NCBI RefSeq assembly: GCF_034440735.1
Contig: NZ_CP140098.1
Location: 1,791,501 to 1,855,500, forward strand
Direction of reading: 5' to 3'
Origin: Deinococcus sp. AB2017081
Lineage (GTDB): Bacteria > Deinococcota > Deinococci > Deinococcales > Deinococcaceae
Length of the DNA: 64,000 nucleotides
Shown here: positions 48,821 through 61,037 of the stretch, piece by piece
Numbering within the stretch: position 1 is the stretch's first letter
Layout: each line of letters begins with the position of its first letter
The notes under the pieces: generated by a model
The model's database searches: none
Seen by the model: the letters and a program-made list of their open reading frames with translations, nothing else
What the model was told of the DNA's origin: nothing
Position numbers and translations under genes: made by a program

Positions 48821-51496
48821 TCAGTTGACCTGGACGAGGAAGGTCACGGTGTAGGACGCACCGGGCGCGACGGTGTCCGAGTCGTCGATCGTGCCGTCGG
48901 CGTTGGTGTCCAGGCCCGCGCGGAAGTCGTCCGTGCCGGACAGCGCAGTGGGTGCGGTGCCCGTCCAGGTGGCGCCGCCGTCGACCGAGTACAGGACGTT
49001 CGCACTGCCGCCCAGTTTCACGAAGGTGGTGCTGGCGGGCAGCGCGTCGCTCAGCACGGCGCCCCTGAGGACGCTGGTGCCGTCGTTCACGACCTGCAGC
49101 GTGTACTGCAGGTAGTCGCCGGGGCTGACCTTGCCGTCCGTGATGGCACTGGTCGCAGCGCAGGTGTCGTCCGTGCACCGCAGGACACTCTTGTTCACGG
49201 TGCCCACGACGCTCTGCACGCCGGTCGTGTCGGTCAGGCCGAGTTCCACCGTGGGGTTGGGGGCGTCCTGCATGGTCAGGTCGGCGTCGATCCATGCCGA
49301 CTCGGTGCCCGTCGCGGTGTCCGCGAGGGCCGGGGCGGTCACGCGGATGTAGATGTCGGTGGACGCGCCGGCGGCCAGCGTGCCGCTCAGCGTGGCGCCG
49401 AAGGGGCCGCTGCTGCTGGTCGCATACGTGTACGTATACCCGGCCGGCGTGGTGAGTGGGGTGGCGGTGATCGTGTAGTCGGCCGGGCCGTTCCCGGTGT
49501 TCGTCAGGGTGTGTACGTGCGTGACGGTGCCGCCGGACACCGTGTTCAGGGTGCTGTCGGCGGTGAAGGTGCCGCTGGCCACGGCGTTCACGCGCAGGGT
49601 GTCCGTGACGCCGGTCGTGCGGGCCGTGTCGGTGGTGCTGGTCGCCGTGAACGTGACGGCGCTGGTGCCGACGGGACTGCCGGCCGCGACCGGGACGGCT
49701 GCGATCAGCAGCAGGGTCTCGCCGGGCGCCAGGGCGGGCGTCGTGGTGAGGGCCGTGTCGCCCGCATCGAGCACACCGTTCCCGTTGAGGTCGGTGTGGT
49801 ACACGGTGCCGGCCGGGCCGCCGCCCAGGGTGAAGGCCTCGTCCACCGGGCCGCCGTTGCGGAGTTCCAGGCGGAACAGGGCGTCCGCGCCGGGGTTCGC
49901 GCCGACGGTCACGTTCGTGGTGGTGGGCGCGGTGCTGGCGGTGCCGTCCCCGTTCCCGAGCTGCGGCAGGCCGGCGGCGGTCACCGTGGCGACCGTGCTG
50001 GTGGTCGTGTCGGCGGCGCCGCCGGCGGGGGTGGCCGTGACCGTCAGGGCCACGTTCGTCGCGCCGGCTGCGCTGAAGGGCAGGGTGCACGTCACGGCGA
50101 AGGTCAGGTCGCTCAGGGCCGCCACCGTGACCGGGGTGCTCAGGGCACTCAGGGTGTCGGTGCCGTCGATGTTCATGACGGTACACGTCCACCCGCTGGG
50201 CGCGCCGCTGACGGCCAGGTCGAAGGTGCTGCTGGCGTTCCCGGTGTTGCGCAGCGTCTGCCGGAAGGTGACGCGGGAACCGGCCACGACGTCCGTCTGC
50301 GTGGTCTGCGTGTCGCCGCTGCGGGCGATCGTGATCCCGGACACGGCGTACGTGCCGCTCGCGCCGGCGGTCGGGAAGGCGGCAGGGCCGACCGCGCCGC
50401 CGATGACCGTGGCGACCGTCGTGCTGACCGTGGCCGGCGCCGTCACCTCGGCCGCGGCGGCGGCCGCGCCGTCCCCGTTGCCGTCGAAGGTGCCCACGGC
50501 GCTGCCGCCCACCGTCGAGCCGGCCAGGGCCGTCGCGGGTACGCGGGCGGTGTACACCAGCGTCACGGTGTCGGCGCTGGACAGGAAGGCGCCGCTGCCC
50601 TCGACGAGCACCGCCACGGCGTTCACACCGCTGCCCGGGTTCGAGGCAGTCCACGTGCCGCCGCCGTCGGTGGAGTACAGGGGCGTCGTGGTGCCGTGCG
50701 CCGCGCCGGTGCTGCCCACCGACATGAAGTCCAGGCTGGTCAGGGTGTCGCGGATCATGACGCCGGAGCGTGGGGTGCCGTCCACGGTCACGACGTTCGT
50801 CACGCCGCCGACCGGGTTGCCGCTCGCCACGGTACCGGTCACCGTGTATGTGAGCGTATCGCCGGGGGCCGCGGTGCCGCCGGGCGCGACCGTCTTCGTG
50901 ACGTTCAGCAGGCCGTCCGCCGAGACCGTCAGCTGCGCGTAGTTCTCGGTGTCGGTCACGGCGGGATTGCCGACCGAGGTGGCCACCAGCGCGAAGCGTC
51001 CTGCGGCGCCGACGGCAGTGCCGGCGGGAATGGTCGCGCTGACCATCAGGTTCACGCTCGTGTCCGCCGCGAGGCTGACGGGGCCTGTGACCACGTCGGT
51101 GTACGCGCCGTCACCGTCCAGATCGCGGTAGACGACCAGGGCCGGGTCGAAGCTGTCCGTGGTGGACTGGTCGGTGCTCAGCGTGAAGCTGTCCGTGCCG
51201 TTCCCGCCGTTCCTCAGGGTGTATGGGAACTGGCGGGTGCCGCCGGCGTAGGTGTTCAGCTGCCGGCCGAGCGGCACACTCCCCTCGGCAGCGTCGGGCG
51301 TGACGGTCGCCACGTACACCTGCCGCACCGTGACCGTGACGACGTTCGAGTCGGTGGTGCGGCTCTGGCTCAGGGCGTCCTTGTACGTCAGGGTGGCCTT
51401 GTTCGTGATGACCGTGCCCTGGGGGGTGCTGGCGGCCAGTGCGGCACTGAGCAGGCTGAGGACGGAGCTGACGAGCATGGTGCGGGTGATGGTCAT
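48821..51496 (-). CDS. Secreted multi-domain DUF11 protein
   Basis: An 891-residue exported protein and first gene of the envelope operon. Signal peptide about 1-22 (S-A-A-L-A-A-S). The mature start G-T-V-I-T-N-K-A-T-L-T-Y is the usual DUF11-protein opening, and DUF11-like beta domains recur at about 195-330, 355-510 and 780-890 (V-S-P-G-D-Y-L-Q-Y-T-L). Calcium-binding-type loops occur as D-L-D-G-D-G, D-L-N-G-N-G-V-L-D-A-G-D and D-T-N-A-D-G-T-I-D-D-S-D. No membrane anchor or sortase signal is visible, so attachment must be non-covalent or via the barrel protein. Gap to the next gene is 25 bases. Confidence 0.82.
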   Translation of the reverse strand: MTITRTMLVSSVLSLLSAALAASTPQGTVITNKATLTYKDALSQSRTTDSNVVTVTVRQVYVATVTPDAAEGSVPLGRQLNTYAGGTRQFPYTLRNGGNGTDSFTLSTDQSTTDSFDPALVVYRDLDGDGAYTDVVTGPVSLAADTSVNLMVSATIPAGTAVGAAGRFALVATSVGNPAVTDTENYAQLTVSADGLLNVTKTVAPGGTAAPGDTLTYTVTGTVASGNPVGGVTNVVTVDGTPRSGVMIRDTLTSLDFMSVGSTGAAHGTTTPLYSTDGGGTWTASNPGSGVNAVAVLVEGSGAFLSSADTVTLVYTARVPATALAGSTVGGSAVGTFDGNGDGAAAAAAEVTAPATVSTTVATVIGGAVGPAAFPTAGASGTYAVSGITIARSGDTQTTQTDVVAGSRVTFRQTLRNTGNASSTFDLAVSGAPSGWTCTVMNIDGTDTLSALSTPVTVAALSDLTFAVTCTLPFSAAGATNVALTVTATPAGGAADTTTSTVATVTAAGLPQLGNGDGTASTAPTTTNVTVGANPGADALFRLELRNGGPVDEAFTLGGGPAGTVYHTDLNGNGVLDAGDTALTTTPALAPGETLLLIAAVPVAAGSPVGTSAVTFTATSTTDTARTTGVTDTLRVNAVASGTFTADSTLNTVSGGTVTHVHTLTNTGNGPADYTITATPLTTPAGYTYTYATSSSGPFGATLSGTLAAGASTDIYIRVTAPALADTATGTESAWIDADLTMQDAPNPTVELGLTDTTGVQSVVGTVNKSVLRCTDDTCAATSAITDGKVSPGDYLQYTLQVVNDGTSVLRGAVLSDALPASTTFVKLGGSANVLYSVDGGATWTGTAPTALSGTDDFRAGLDTNADGTIDDSDTVAPGASYTVTFLVQVN

Positions 51497-52250
51497 GACG
51501 GGCCTCGGGAGAAGAGTGACGTGGGGCGGCGGGCAGGTCGGACGGTCCGGCAGAGGGCGGGCCTGATACTGGCGAGCGTAGGAGGTGAGGTCTTACCGGA
51601 ACACGCCAGCCACTGGTGTTGACCAACCGTGAAGATCCGGGGGCGGTGCCCCCCCCCGATGGTGAATCTGGCCATCGGAGCTGTGAACAATGCCGCACAC
51701 GGAGTCCTCCGGCTGGTCACGTGGCCGGCCGAACAACCTGCAGCTTCATGTTCGGAGCAGTCGCGTGCTGATCGGCGGTTCCGTACCGGATCGCCGCGTG
51801 GGCAGCCGCAGCGTGCCGGCCTGTCCCACTGCGGCGCGTCGGGGCGCAACAGCCGTCCTGGGGCGCATCGGGCGGCGCGCGGGGCGACGGCGGGTCAGCC
51901 GGGTCGCTCCAGACCGACCGAACCACTTCGGTTGACCGTCGGCACCTTCATGAACATCCCTGAATATCCGCTGTCAGACCGCTGTCAGGGCCGCGCAGGC
52001 AGCACGCCGCGCAGATGCGCTTGACAACCTGGGCAGCGGTGTTTCTCACGTCTGGGAGGGCACCGGGAGCCCCATTTCTGGCCCCGAGGACGACAGGTGA
52101 ACATTAAGGTATCCCCCCAGTCGGGGAGACGCGGCCATCCGTGGCCACGGCGGCCGGCGGCGGATCGTGAAGATCGCCGCAGGGCTGCCCATCAGGCGTC
52201 CTGCAGCCCCGTGTTAGCCTCGCAGACGTGATTCAGCCTTGATCTCCGCG
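51497..52250. other. Long intergenic region between the DUF11 operon and the TSUP gene
   Basis: About 750 bases without a supportable gene. On the minus strand TACGCT (51575-51580) is a possible -10 for the DUF11 operon with a leader of about 70 bases. CTGTCAG-ACCG-CTGTCAG at 51971-51988 is a perfect Pho-box-like direct repeat. TTGACA occurs at 52021 but lacks a matching -10. TAGCCT (52215-52220) may serve the TSUP gene. A 131-codon frame at 51629-52024 is low-complexity and not convincing. Confidence 0.6.
51971..51988 (+). promoter_or_regulatory. Perfect direct repeat CTGTCAG-N4-CTGTCAG (Pho-box-like)
   Basis: Two identical 7-base repeats spaced by four bases match the architecture of the PhoB binding site. 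No -10 follows on the plus strand; on the minus strand CTGACA is followed 16 bases later by TATTCA, so it could act toward the DUF11 operon. Confidence 0.4.
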
Positions 52251-53002
<752 letters not shown>

Positions 53003-53006
<4 letters not shown>

Positions 53007-53281
53007 GCGCCCCGGAGCGACCGGCGACCCATCAGGAACTGGCCGGACTGCCCCACTGGCTGTACCCGGCGGGCTTCTGGGTGGGTGTGGCGCTGCTGGC
53101 GGTGGGCGTCCTGCTGCCGGACGTGTCGGTCGTGGGGGTGGTCTGGGTGGCGGCCGTGCCGGTGCTCGCGGCCCTGTGGGTGGCGGTGGCCGGGTGGCGG
53201 CTCGACCGCCGTCTGAGCGTGGCCGCGCTGCTCGCGCTGGGCGGTCTGGTGCTCGTGGTCGTGGTCAAGCAGTTCATCTGA
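53003..53281 (+). CDS. DUF1634 membrane protein, partner of TSUP permease
   Basis: A 92-residue protein with three hydrophobic helices (about 27-45, 50-68 and 74-91), matching DUF1634 in size and layout. DUF1634 genes very often follow TSUP permease genes, and here the start overlaps the permease stop by four bases, so it is probably an accessory subunit of the transporter. The start ATG at 53003 is fixed by the overlap. Confidence 0.82.
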
Positions 53282-53325
53282 CACCCCGTGGTGACCCCGG
53301 CACGCTCCACAGCCGTGCCGCCCGC

Positions 53326-53331
53326 TAGCCT
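53326..53331 (+). promoter_or_regulatory. Leaderless -10 element TAGCCT
   Basis: TAGCCT ends five bases before the ATG at 53337. Confidence 0.45.
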
Positions 53332-53336
53332 GTGGT

Positions 53337-54407
53337 ATGCGCCTGCTCGCCGTGACCGTCGCCGCCCTGCTCTCCATGCCCGCCCACGCGCAGGCCACGC
53401 CGGAGGCGCTGGCACAGCAGCTCCAGGCGGCGGCACGGGCCGGGAATGCCGCCGCCTACCGGGGGCTGCTGGGCGGCTCCGGCACCTTCGTGACTGAATC
53501 GGCGAACTTCGCGGCCGATCTGGGGCGCGTGGCCCAGCCCAGCGTGACCTACACGCTGTCGGACGTGAAGGCGGACGCCGCACAGGCCACCGCCCGCCTG
53601 ACCCTGACCTGGCAGCGCGTGGCCGGGCAGACCTCGCGGGCCAGTTTTCCCGTGCGCCTGGAGCGCCGGGGCGAGGTCTGGCGCTATGCCGGCGAGGATC
53701 TCCGTGTCCTGCCCGCTGCGCCCTACGCGCTGTATGCCCTCAACGACGGCACCCTTCCCGAACGGGCGGCGGCGCTGGCTCCACTCCTTGGCCAGGCGGC
53801 GACCCGCGTGCGCGAGGTGCTGGCGGTGGAGGTGCCCCCGGCCGCCACCGTCAAGGTCTACCCGGACATGGCGACCCTGAGCGCCTCGGTGAACCTGACG
53901 CTGCAACCGGTGGGCGGCTGGAACGAGCCCGGCGAGGCCATCAAGCTCATCCTGTCCGGCGCCGGCGCCGTCGAGGCCGACACACTGCGGCTGCTGTCGC
54001 ACGAGTTCACGCACCTGAGCGTGTCGGCTGCCGTGCAGGAGGGGGCGGGCCGGCGTGTGCCGTGGTGGCTCCACGAGGGGCTGGCCGATGACGTGTCGCG
54101 GGCGTACTGGACACCGCAGGCCGTGAGCGCCCGCCAGGAGCGCATCCGGGACTACGCGGCCAGCGACTGGGTGCCGCTCGCCGAACTGGCCGACTTCCCG
54201 GCTGTCCCCGAGAACCGCTGGCGCTACGTCTACGCCCAGGGGCTGGGGATGGTCGAGTTTCTGTCGGCCAGATCGGTCGGTGCGCCGCTGGCCCTCGCCC
54301 GCGCCTTTGCCGACACCGGGGATGCCGACCGTGCGGCCCGCGCCGTGGGCTTTGCCTCGTTCAGCGCTCTGGAAACCCAGGCCCGGACGTGGCTCGCGGC
54401 CCGCTGA
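53337..54407 (+). CDS. Secreted gluzincin-like metallopeptidase (peptidase MA type)
   Basis: A 356-residue exported protein (signal peptide about 1-18, A-H-A). Residues about 20-125 form an NTF2-like or cystatin-like N-terminal domain. The C-terminal part has H-E-F-T-H (His222 and His226 bind zinc, Glu223 catalytic) and, 20-25 residues later, W-L-H-E-G-L-A-D, whose Glu is the third zinc ligand in gluzincins of the peptidase-MA family. All catalytic residues are present, so it is probably an active periplasmic or secreted protease. Substrate unknown. Convergent with the next gene. Confidence 0.8.
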   Translation: MRLLAVTVAALLSMPAHAQATPEALAQQLQAAARAGNAAAYRGLLGGSGTFVTESANFAADLGRVAQPSVTYTLSDVKADAAQATARLTLTWQRVAGQTSRASFPVRLERRGEVWRYAGEDLRVLPAAPYALYALNDGTLPERAAALAPLLGQAATRVREVLAVEVPPAATVKVYPDMATLSASVNLTLQPVGGWNEPGEAIKLILSGAGAVEADTLRLLSHEFTHLSVSAAVQEGAGRRVPWWLHEGLADDVSRAYWTPQAVSARQERIRDYAASDWVPLAELADFPAVPENRWRYVYAQGLGMVEFLSARSVGAPLALARAFADTGDADRAARAVGFASFSALETQARTWLAAR

Positions 54408-54416
54408 TCGCGACGG

Positions 54417-55067
54417 CTACTTCTGGCACGTCGTCCGGATCCGCAGGCTGGGGTCGGGCACGCTGAACTTCACCGGCATGGACGTATTCATCTCGTTGGG
54501 GTTGAACAGCACCAGCAGCCTCTGGGGCGTGCGCGCAGGGTCGTCCCAGTAGAAATTGATGACCTGGGCGTGGCTGCCGCCCGCCACGTAGGGCGGATCG
54601 CTGACCTCGTTCACGTTCTCTGCCGGCACCGTCGTGCCGCTGTCGAGTGCGAGCTGGATCCCGCCCCAGCCGGTGCCGGACGGCGCGAAGCCGCTGGTGG
54701 TCGTGCCGTTGCGGAACTCGAAGCGGTACGAGCGGCCGTGGCGGTCGCCGGGGATGGGCCGGGCGTCGGTCACGCGCACGCGCCAGATGCCGTTGAACAT
54801 CCACTCGTTCAGGCAGCCCTCCAGCGCCGCGACCTGATTCGCCCCGCCGACCGGCGCGAGGCTGACCACACGGCCCTTCACGGTCACGGCGATCCCGGCG
54901 GCCTTCAGGGCATCCGAGCTGACATAGGTTGTTCCGTTCTGCACGATGGCGTTGCCGGGGACGGTTCGGCCCTGCCACTGCACGGTGTAGGTTGTGGCGG
55001 CCAGGGCCAGACCCAGGCCGAGCACACCGGGAATCAGGGCGACGTGGACAAGACGGCGGATGTTCAT
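54417..55067 (-). CDS. Secreted protein with copper amine oxidase-like (stalk) domain
   Basis: A 216-residue exported protein; signal peptide about 1-24 (L-G-L-A-L-A-A). Residues about 32-70 (G-N-A-I-V-Q-N-G-T-T-Y-V-S-S-D-A-L) match the copper-amine-oxidase N-terminal/stalk domain used as a cell-surface module. The rest is a beta-rich domain with two cysteines (C-L-N-E and T-T-C-Q) that may pair. No catalytic motif. GGAGG lies six bases before the ATG at 55067, which rules out the longer upstream frame. Confidence 0.75.
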   Translation of the reverse strand: MNIRRLVHVALIPGVLGLGLALAATTYTVQWQGRTVPGNAIVQNGTTYVSSDALKAAGIAVTVKGRVVSLAPVGGANQVAALEGCLNEWMFNGIWRVRVTDARPIPGDRHGRSYRFEFRNGTTTSGFAPSGTGWGGIQLALDSGTTVPAENVNEVSDPPYVAGGSHAQVINFYWDDPARTPQRLLVLFNPNEMNTSMPVKFSVPDPSLRIRTTCQK

Positions 55068-55269
55068 GGGCGACCTCCAGTGAAACCAGTCAGGACACCT
55101 CGTATCGTGACCGCCGGGCCATGACCTGGGCATGATCAGCCAGGGCCGGTGCCTGCCGGGCTAATTCCCACAGGTGCACCGCTGGGCGCCCATGGAGGTG
55201 GACAACTGCGTTTCCTCCCCCTAAACTTGAACCGAGTCTAATTTTAGTCCGACCCCTCAGGAGGCCCGA

Positions 55270-57615
<2,346 letters not shown>

Positions 57616-57827
57616 GTGTCCTTATTCCTCCCCCCTCGCGGGGGAGGCTGGAAGGGGGGTGACGAAGCGTCCTCCAAGCCGCCCACGAAGGACAGGGCAT
57701 CTGGATTCCGGTTTCGTCGGTCACACGCCCCCTCACCCCGGCCCTCTCCGCAAGCGGCTCATACAAGTCCAACGGGGGGAGAGGGAGAACGGCCCCGCCC
57801 TCTCTCACCGTTTGCAAGGATGACTCC
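57616..57827. repeat. Intergenic stretch with two inverted repeats
   Basis: CCTCCCCC (57627-57634) pairs with GGGGGAGG (57640-57647), a likely terminator for fadN without a T-run. CCCTCTCC (57742-57749) pairs with GGAGAGGG (57778-57785) across a 28-base loop. The C-rich text around it resembles a dispersed intergenic repeat, which only a genome-wide search could show. Confidence 0.5.
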
Positions 57828-59012
57828 ATGACTCCCCTCCTCGACCGCCTCCGTACTGTCCGCAAGCGCCGCGCCGTGGCGTGGGCGGGGGCGGCGTATG
57901 CCGTGGCCGTGCTCCTCGGGGCGCTGGTGGGGGCGGAGATCACCCTGCGGAGCAAGACGCGCTGGGTGAAGGGCGTGTTCGTGCCGGTCGGGCGGCGCGG
58001 GAACGATCTGTTCCTGCCGGCCAGCGTGGAGACGCTGTCGCGCGGGCCGCTGGGCCTCGTGCCGCTGCGGCCCAACCGCGGGCACGCGGTGCTGGGGCGG
58101 CACCAGATGGCCGGAACCGTCGTGAAACGGCCGATCCTGCAACAGCGGGGCACGCTGCCGAACGGGGCGCTCGCGTGGGTGTCCACGTACGTGTACAACG
58201 GCACGCCCGCGCAGCTCGGCGTGAAGTACGAGGACACGGTCGTCCGCACGCCCGTTGGAGACATGCCCGCGTGGCACATCCCGCCCCTGAACGGCGAGGG
58301 GGACGCCATCGCCATCGTCATCCACGGGCACGGCGGGCAGCGGGCGCAGGCGCTGCGGATGCTCCCGGCCCTGCTGCGCTCCGGCGTGGGCAGCCTGTTC
58401 GTCACGTTCCGCAACGCCTTCGGAGCCCCGCAGATCGGCAAGGGCTACCTGACCCTGGGCGACGTGGAGGCCGAGGACGTCCTCGCCGCGCTGCACTGGG
58501 CGAAGGACGCCGGGTACACGCGGGCCGTCCTGTACGGCTTCTCCATGGGCGGCAACATCGCCCTGAGCGTCCTGCGCGACCGGCACCGGCCGTACCCGAT
58601 CCCCGTGACCGGTGTCATGCTCGACTCGCCGGCCCTCGACTGGCGGGCCACCATCCGCTGGAACGCCCAGCGCGTCGGCCTCCCCAGGCCTATCGCACGG
58701 CACGTCGGCACCTTCACGCAGTGGCTCGTCACGAAACGCAGCGGGCAGGACTTTGACACCGTGGATCAGATCAGAGCGGCCCCCACCTTCGACGTGCCGA
58801 TCCTGCTGTGGCACGGCACCCGCGACCGCACCATCCCCATCGATCAGGCCGAGGCCCTGGCCGCCGCCCGCCCCGATCTGGTCGAGTACCACCGTGTGGA
58901 GGGAGCCAAGCACATCCGCACCTGGAACATCGACCCGAAGGGGTACGACGCGCAGTTGGAAGCGTTCATCGCGAAGGTGTTGCCGGGGATCAAGGAGGAC
59001 AGGCATGGATGA
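57828..59012 (+). CDS. Membrane-anchored alpha/beta hydrolase
   Basis: A 394-residue protein with a membrane helix at about 17-38 and an alpha/beta-hydrolase domain (about 145-390). H-G-H-G-G (oxyanion region), G-F-S-M-G with nucleophile Ser239, W-H-G-T-R-D (acid Asp) and A-K-H (catalytic His) form a complete triad of the DUF1100/prolyl-oligopeptidase-like type. The substrate is unknown; an esterase or thioesterase role near fad genes is possible. AAGGA lies seven bases before the ATG. It overlaps the SUFU gene by eight bases. Confidence 0.82.
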   Translation: MTPLLDRLRTVRKRRAVAWAGAAYAVAVLLGALVGAEITLRSKTRWVKGVFVPVGRRGNDLFLPASVETLSRGPLGLVPLRPNRGHAVLGRHQMAGTVVKRPILQQRGTLPNGALAWVSTYVYNGTPAQLGVKYEDTVVRTPVGDMPAWHIPPLNGEGDAIAIVIHGHGGQRAQALRMLPALLRSGVGSLFVTFRNAFGAPQIGKGYLTLGDVEAEDVLAALHWAKDAGYTRAVLYGFSMGGNIALSVLRDRHRPYPIPVTGVMLDSPALDWRATIRWNAQRVGLPRPIARHVGTFTQWLVTKRSGQDFDTVDQIRAAPTFDVPILLWHGTRDRTIPIDQAEALAAARPDLVEYHRVEGAKHIRTWNIDPKGYDAQLEAFIAKVLPGIKEDRHG

Positions 59013-59757
59013 CGAGAAGACGAGAGGCGGCCAGCCCATCTATCGTTACTCAACGAACGAGCGAGGGTGGGTGGTTCCGGAAATCGACGCTGAAATCAAG
59101 GGTGCCGTAGAGGCCCACCTGACACGGTTCCTGGGCCACGATTCGATCGTCTGGCACGAAATCATCTCGGATCTGGTTCACATCGACGTCTACAAATTCA
59201 ACCCAACTCCGCAGCGGCCCTACTACACCCTGGTCACGTCTGGTATGTCCGACAGGCCCATGACCGTGCCGGAGAAACTTGAGGAGATGCAACGGGCAGA
59301 ACTCCTGATCTGCCTGCCGCCCGATTGGCCTCTCGGACAAGCGGGCGAGAGCACATCGGAAGGTGATCTCGGAGATTTCAACAATTACTGGCCGATCCAC
59401 ATGCTGAAATACCTGGCCCGGATGCCACACGAGTACCGGACGTGGCTCGGGTGGGGACACAGCATCCCGAATGGCGAGCCGCCGGCCGCCTTCGCCGACA
59501 CCAACTTTGTCGGCAGTGTCGTGGGGCCTGTCGTCACCCTGCCTGACGAATTCGTCAAGCTCGACGTCGGTGACAGTACCGTGTGGTTCTACGCCATCTA
59601 TCCGGTCTATGCGGAGGAGCTTCAATTCAAGATCGACAATTCTGGCGGCGCTGATGCCCTCTTCGGACGTTTTGAGAAGGCAGGCGTAACGGAGCTGGTC
59701 GATCTTCTGCGGAAGAATGTCTGTGCAAAACGCAAGTTCGGCCGATTCTTTTCTTGA
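59005..59757 (+). CDS. SUFU-domain protein (possible toxin-immunity protein)
   Basis: A 250-residue protein matching the Suppressor-of-fused domain family across most of its length: [44 protein letters not shown] and [10 protein letters not shown]. In bacteria this family is known as immunity proteins of polymorphic toxin systems. No toxin gene is adjacent. Base use differs from its neighbours (32 of 60 bases G/C at 59161-59220 and 29 of 60 at 59581-59640), which suggests transfer. GGAGG stands six bases before the ATG, which lies inside the hydrolase gene's end. Confidence 0.85.
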   Translation: MDDEKTRGGQPIYRYSTNERGWVVPEIDAEIKGAVEAHLTRFLGHDSIVWHEIISDLVHIDVYKFNPTPQRPYYTLVTSGMSDRPMTVPEKLEEMQRAELLICLPPDWPLGQAGESTSEGDLGDFNNYWPIHMLKYLARMPHEYRTWLGWGHSIPNGEPPAAFADTNFVGSVVGPVVTLPDEFVKLDVGDSTVWFYAIYPVYAEELQFKIDNSGGADALFGRFEKAGVTELVDLLRKNVCAKRKFGRFFS

Positions 59758-59783
59758 CCCTCACCTCTCAAGGAGTAACCCCT

Positions 59784-60977
59784 ATGCGTGATGCTGTTAT
59801 CGTTTCTGCTGTTCGTACCCCCGTGGGCCGTGGCATCAAGGGCACGCTCGCCAACACCCGCCCGGACGACCTTGCCGCGCTGGTCATGAACGAGGCCGTG
59901 CGGCGGGCCGGAGTGGACGCTGCGCTGGTTGAGGACGTGTACCTGGGCTGCGCCATTCCCGAGGCCGAGCAGGGCCTGAACGTGGCGCGGCTGGCGGCGC
60001 TGCGGGCCGGGATGCCCGACAGCGTGGGCGGCGTGACCGTGAACCGCTTCTGCTCCAGCGGGCTCCAGACCATCGCCATGGCGGCGGCGGCCATCCAGAC
60101 CGGGCAGGCCGACGTGATGCTGGCGGGCGGCGTGGAGTCCATGAGCATGGTGCCCATGAGCGGCCACAACCCCAGCCCGAACCTGGAACTGGTGGATCAG
60201 CGCCCCGGCGCGTACATCGGCATGGGCATGACGGCCGAGAACGTGGCCGCCAAGTACGGAGTGAGCCGCGCCGATCAGGACGCCTTCGCGCTGCGCAGCC
60301 ACCAGCGCGCGGCGGCGGCGCAGGACGCCGGGAAGTTCGACGCCGAGATTGTGCCCGTGCCGGTGCGCGTCGACAAGGTGAAGGGCACGAAGATGAAGTC
60401 CGAGACCATCAACTTCGACAAAGACGAGCTGATCCGCCGGGACGCGAACCTGGAGGACATGGCGAAGGTGCGCCCGGCGTTCAAGGCGACCGGGTCGGTC
60501 AGCGCGGCGAACTCCAGCCCGTTCAGCGACGGCGCGGCGGCCGTGCTGATCATGAGCGGCGAGAAGGCCGCGGAACTGGGCGTGAAGCCGCTGGCGAAGT
60601 TCCTGGGCTTCGCGGTGGCGGGTGTCGATCCGGAACTCATGGGCATCGGCCCCGTGAAGGCCGTGCCGAAGGTGCTGGCGCAGACGGGCCTGACGCTGGC
60701 GGACATCGACCTGATCGAGCTGAACGAGGCGTTCGCGGCGCAGTCGCTGGCCGTGGCGCGCGAACTGGGCCTGAACGAGGAGATCATGAACGTGAACGGC
60801 GGCGCGATCGCGCTGGGGCACCCGCTGGGCTGCTCGGGCGCGAAGCTCGCCACGACCGCCATCTACGAACTCGGGCGGCGGGGCGGCGGCAAGGCGCTGA
60901 TCACCATGTGCATCGGCGGCGGCATGGGCGCGGCCGGGATCATAGAGGTCTACGGCGCGGAGCAGGCCGCCGACTGA
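59784..60977 (+). CDS. fadA: Acetyl-CoA acyltransferase (3-ketoacyl-CoA thiolase)
   Basis: A 397-residue thiolase that cleaves 3-ketoacyl-CoA in the last step of beta-oxidation. Nucleophile Cys90 lies in N-R-F-C-S-S-G-L-Q; the catalytic His is in G-H-P-L-G-C-S-G-A, and the second Cys in C-I-G-G-G-M-G. N-E-A-F-A-A-Q is also canonical. AAGGAG precedes the ATG, so the start at 59784 is preferred to the upstream frame. It is 26 bases after the SUFU gene and ends at a good intrinsic terminator. Confidence 0.95.
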   Translation: MRDAVIVSAVRTPVGRGIKGTLANTRPDDLAALVMNEAVRRAGVDAALVEDVYLGCAIPEAEQGLNVARLAALRAGMPDSVGGVTVNRFCSSGLQTIAMAAAAIQTGQADVMLAGGVESMSMVPMSGHNPSPNLELVDQRPGAYIGMGMTAENVAAKYGVSRADQDAFALRSHQRAAAAQDAGKFDAEIVPVPVRVDKVKGTKMKSETINFDKDELIRRDANLEDMAKVRPAFKATGSVSAANSSPFSDGAAAVLIMSGEKAAELGVKPLAKFLGFAVAGVDPELMGIGPVKAVPKVLAQTGLTLADIDLIELNEAFAAQSLAVARELGLNEEIMNVNGGAIALGHPLGCSGAKLATTAIYELGRRGGGKALITMCIGGGMGAAGIIEVYGAEQAAD

Positions 60978-60991
60978 GGACGGGAACGGGG

Positions 60992-61024
60992 AAGGGGACG
61001 GACTGTGCGTGTCCGTCCCCTTTT
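60992..61024 (+). terminator. Intrinsic terminator after fadA
   Basis: A 12-bp stem (60992-61003 with 61011-61022) with a 7-base loop runs into TTTT. It also faces the end of the convergent lipoprotein gene. Confidence 0.85.
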
Positions 61025-61037
61025 GCGTGGCCTGGGT

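Noticed and set aside
48170..51622. 1150-codon open frame on the plus strand
   Set aside because: Antisense to two DUF11 genes, low-complexity and without start signals.
51629..52024. 131-codon frame in the long intergenic region
   Set aside because: No ribosome site or leaderless hexamer, low-complexity Arg/Ala composition and no recognisable domain.
52021..52050. TTGACA as a promoter for the TSUP gene
   Set aside because: No acceptable -10 lies 15-19 bases downstream.
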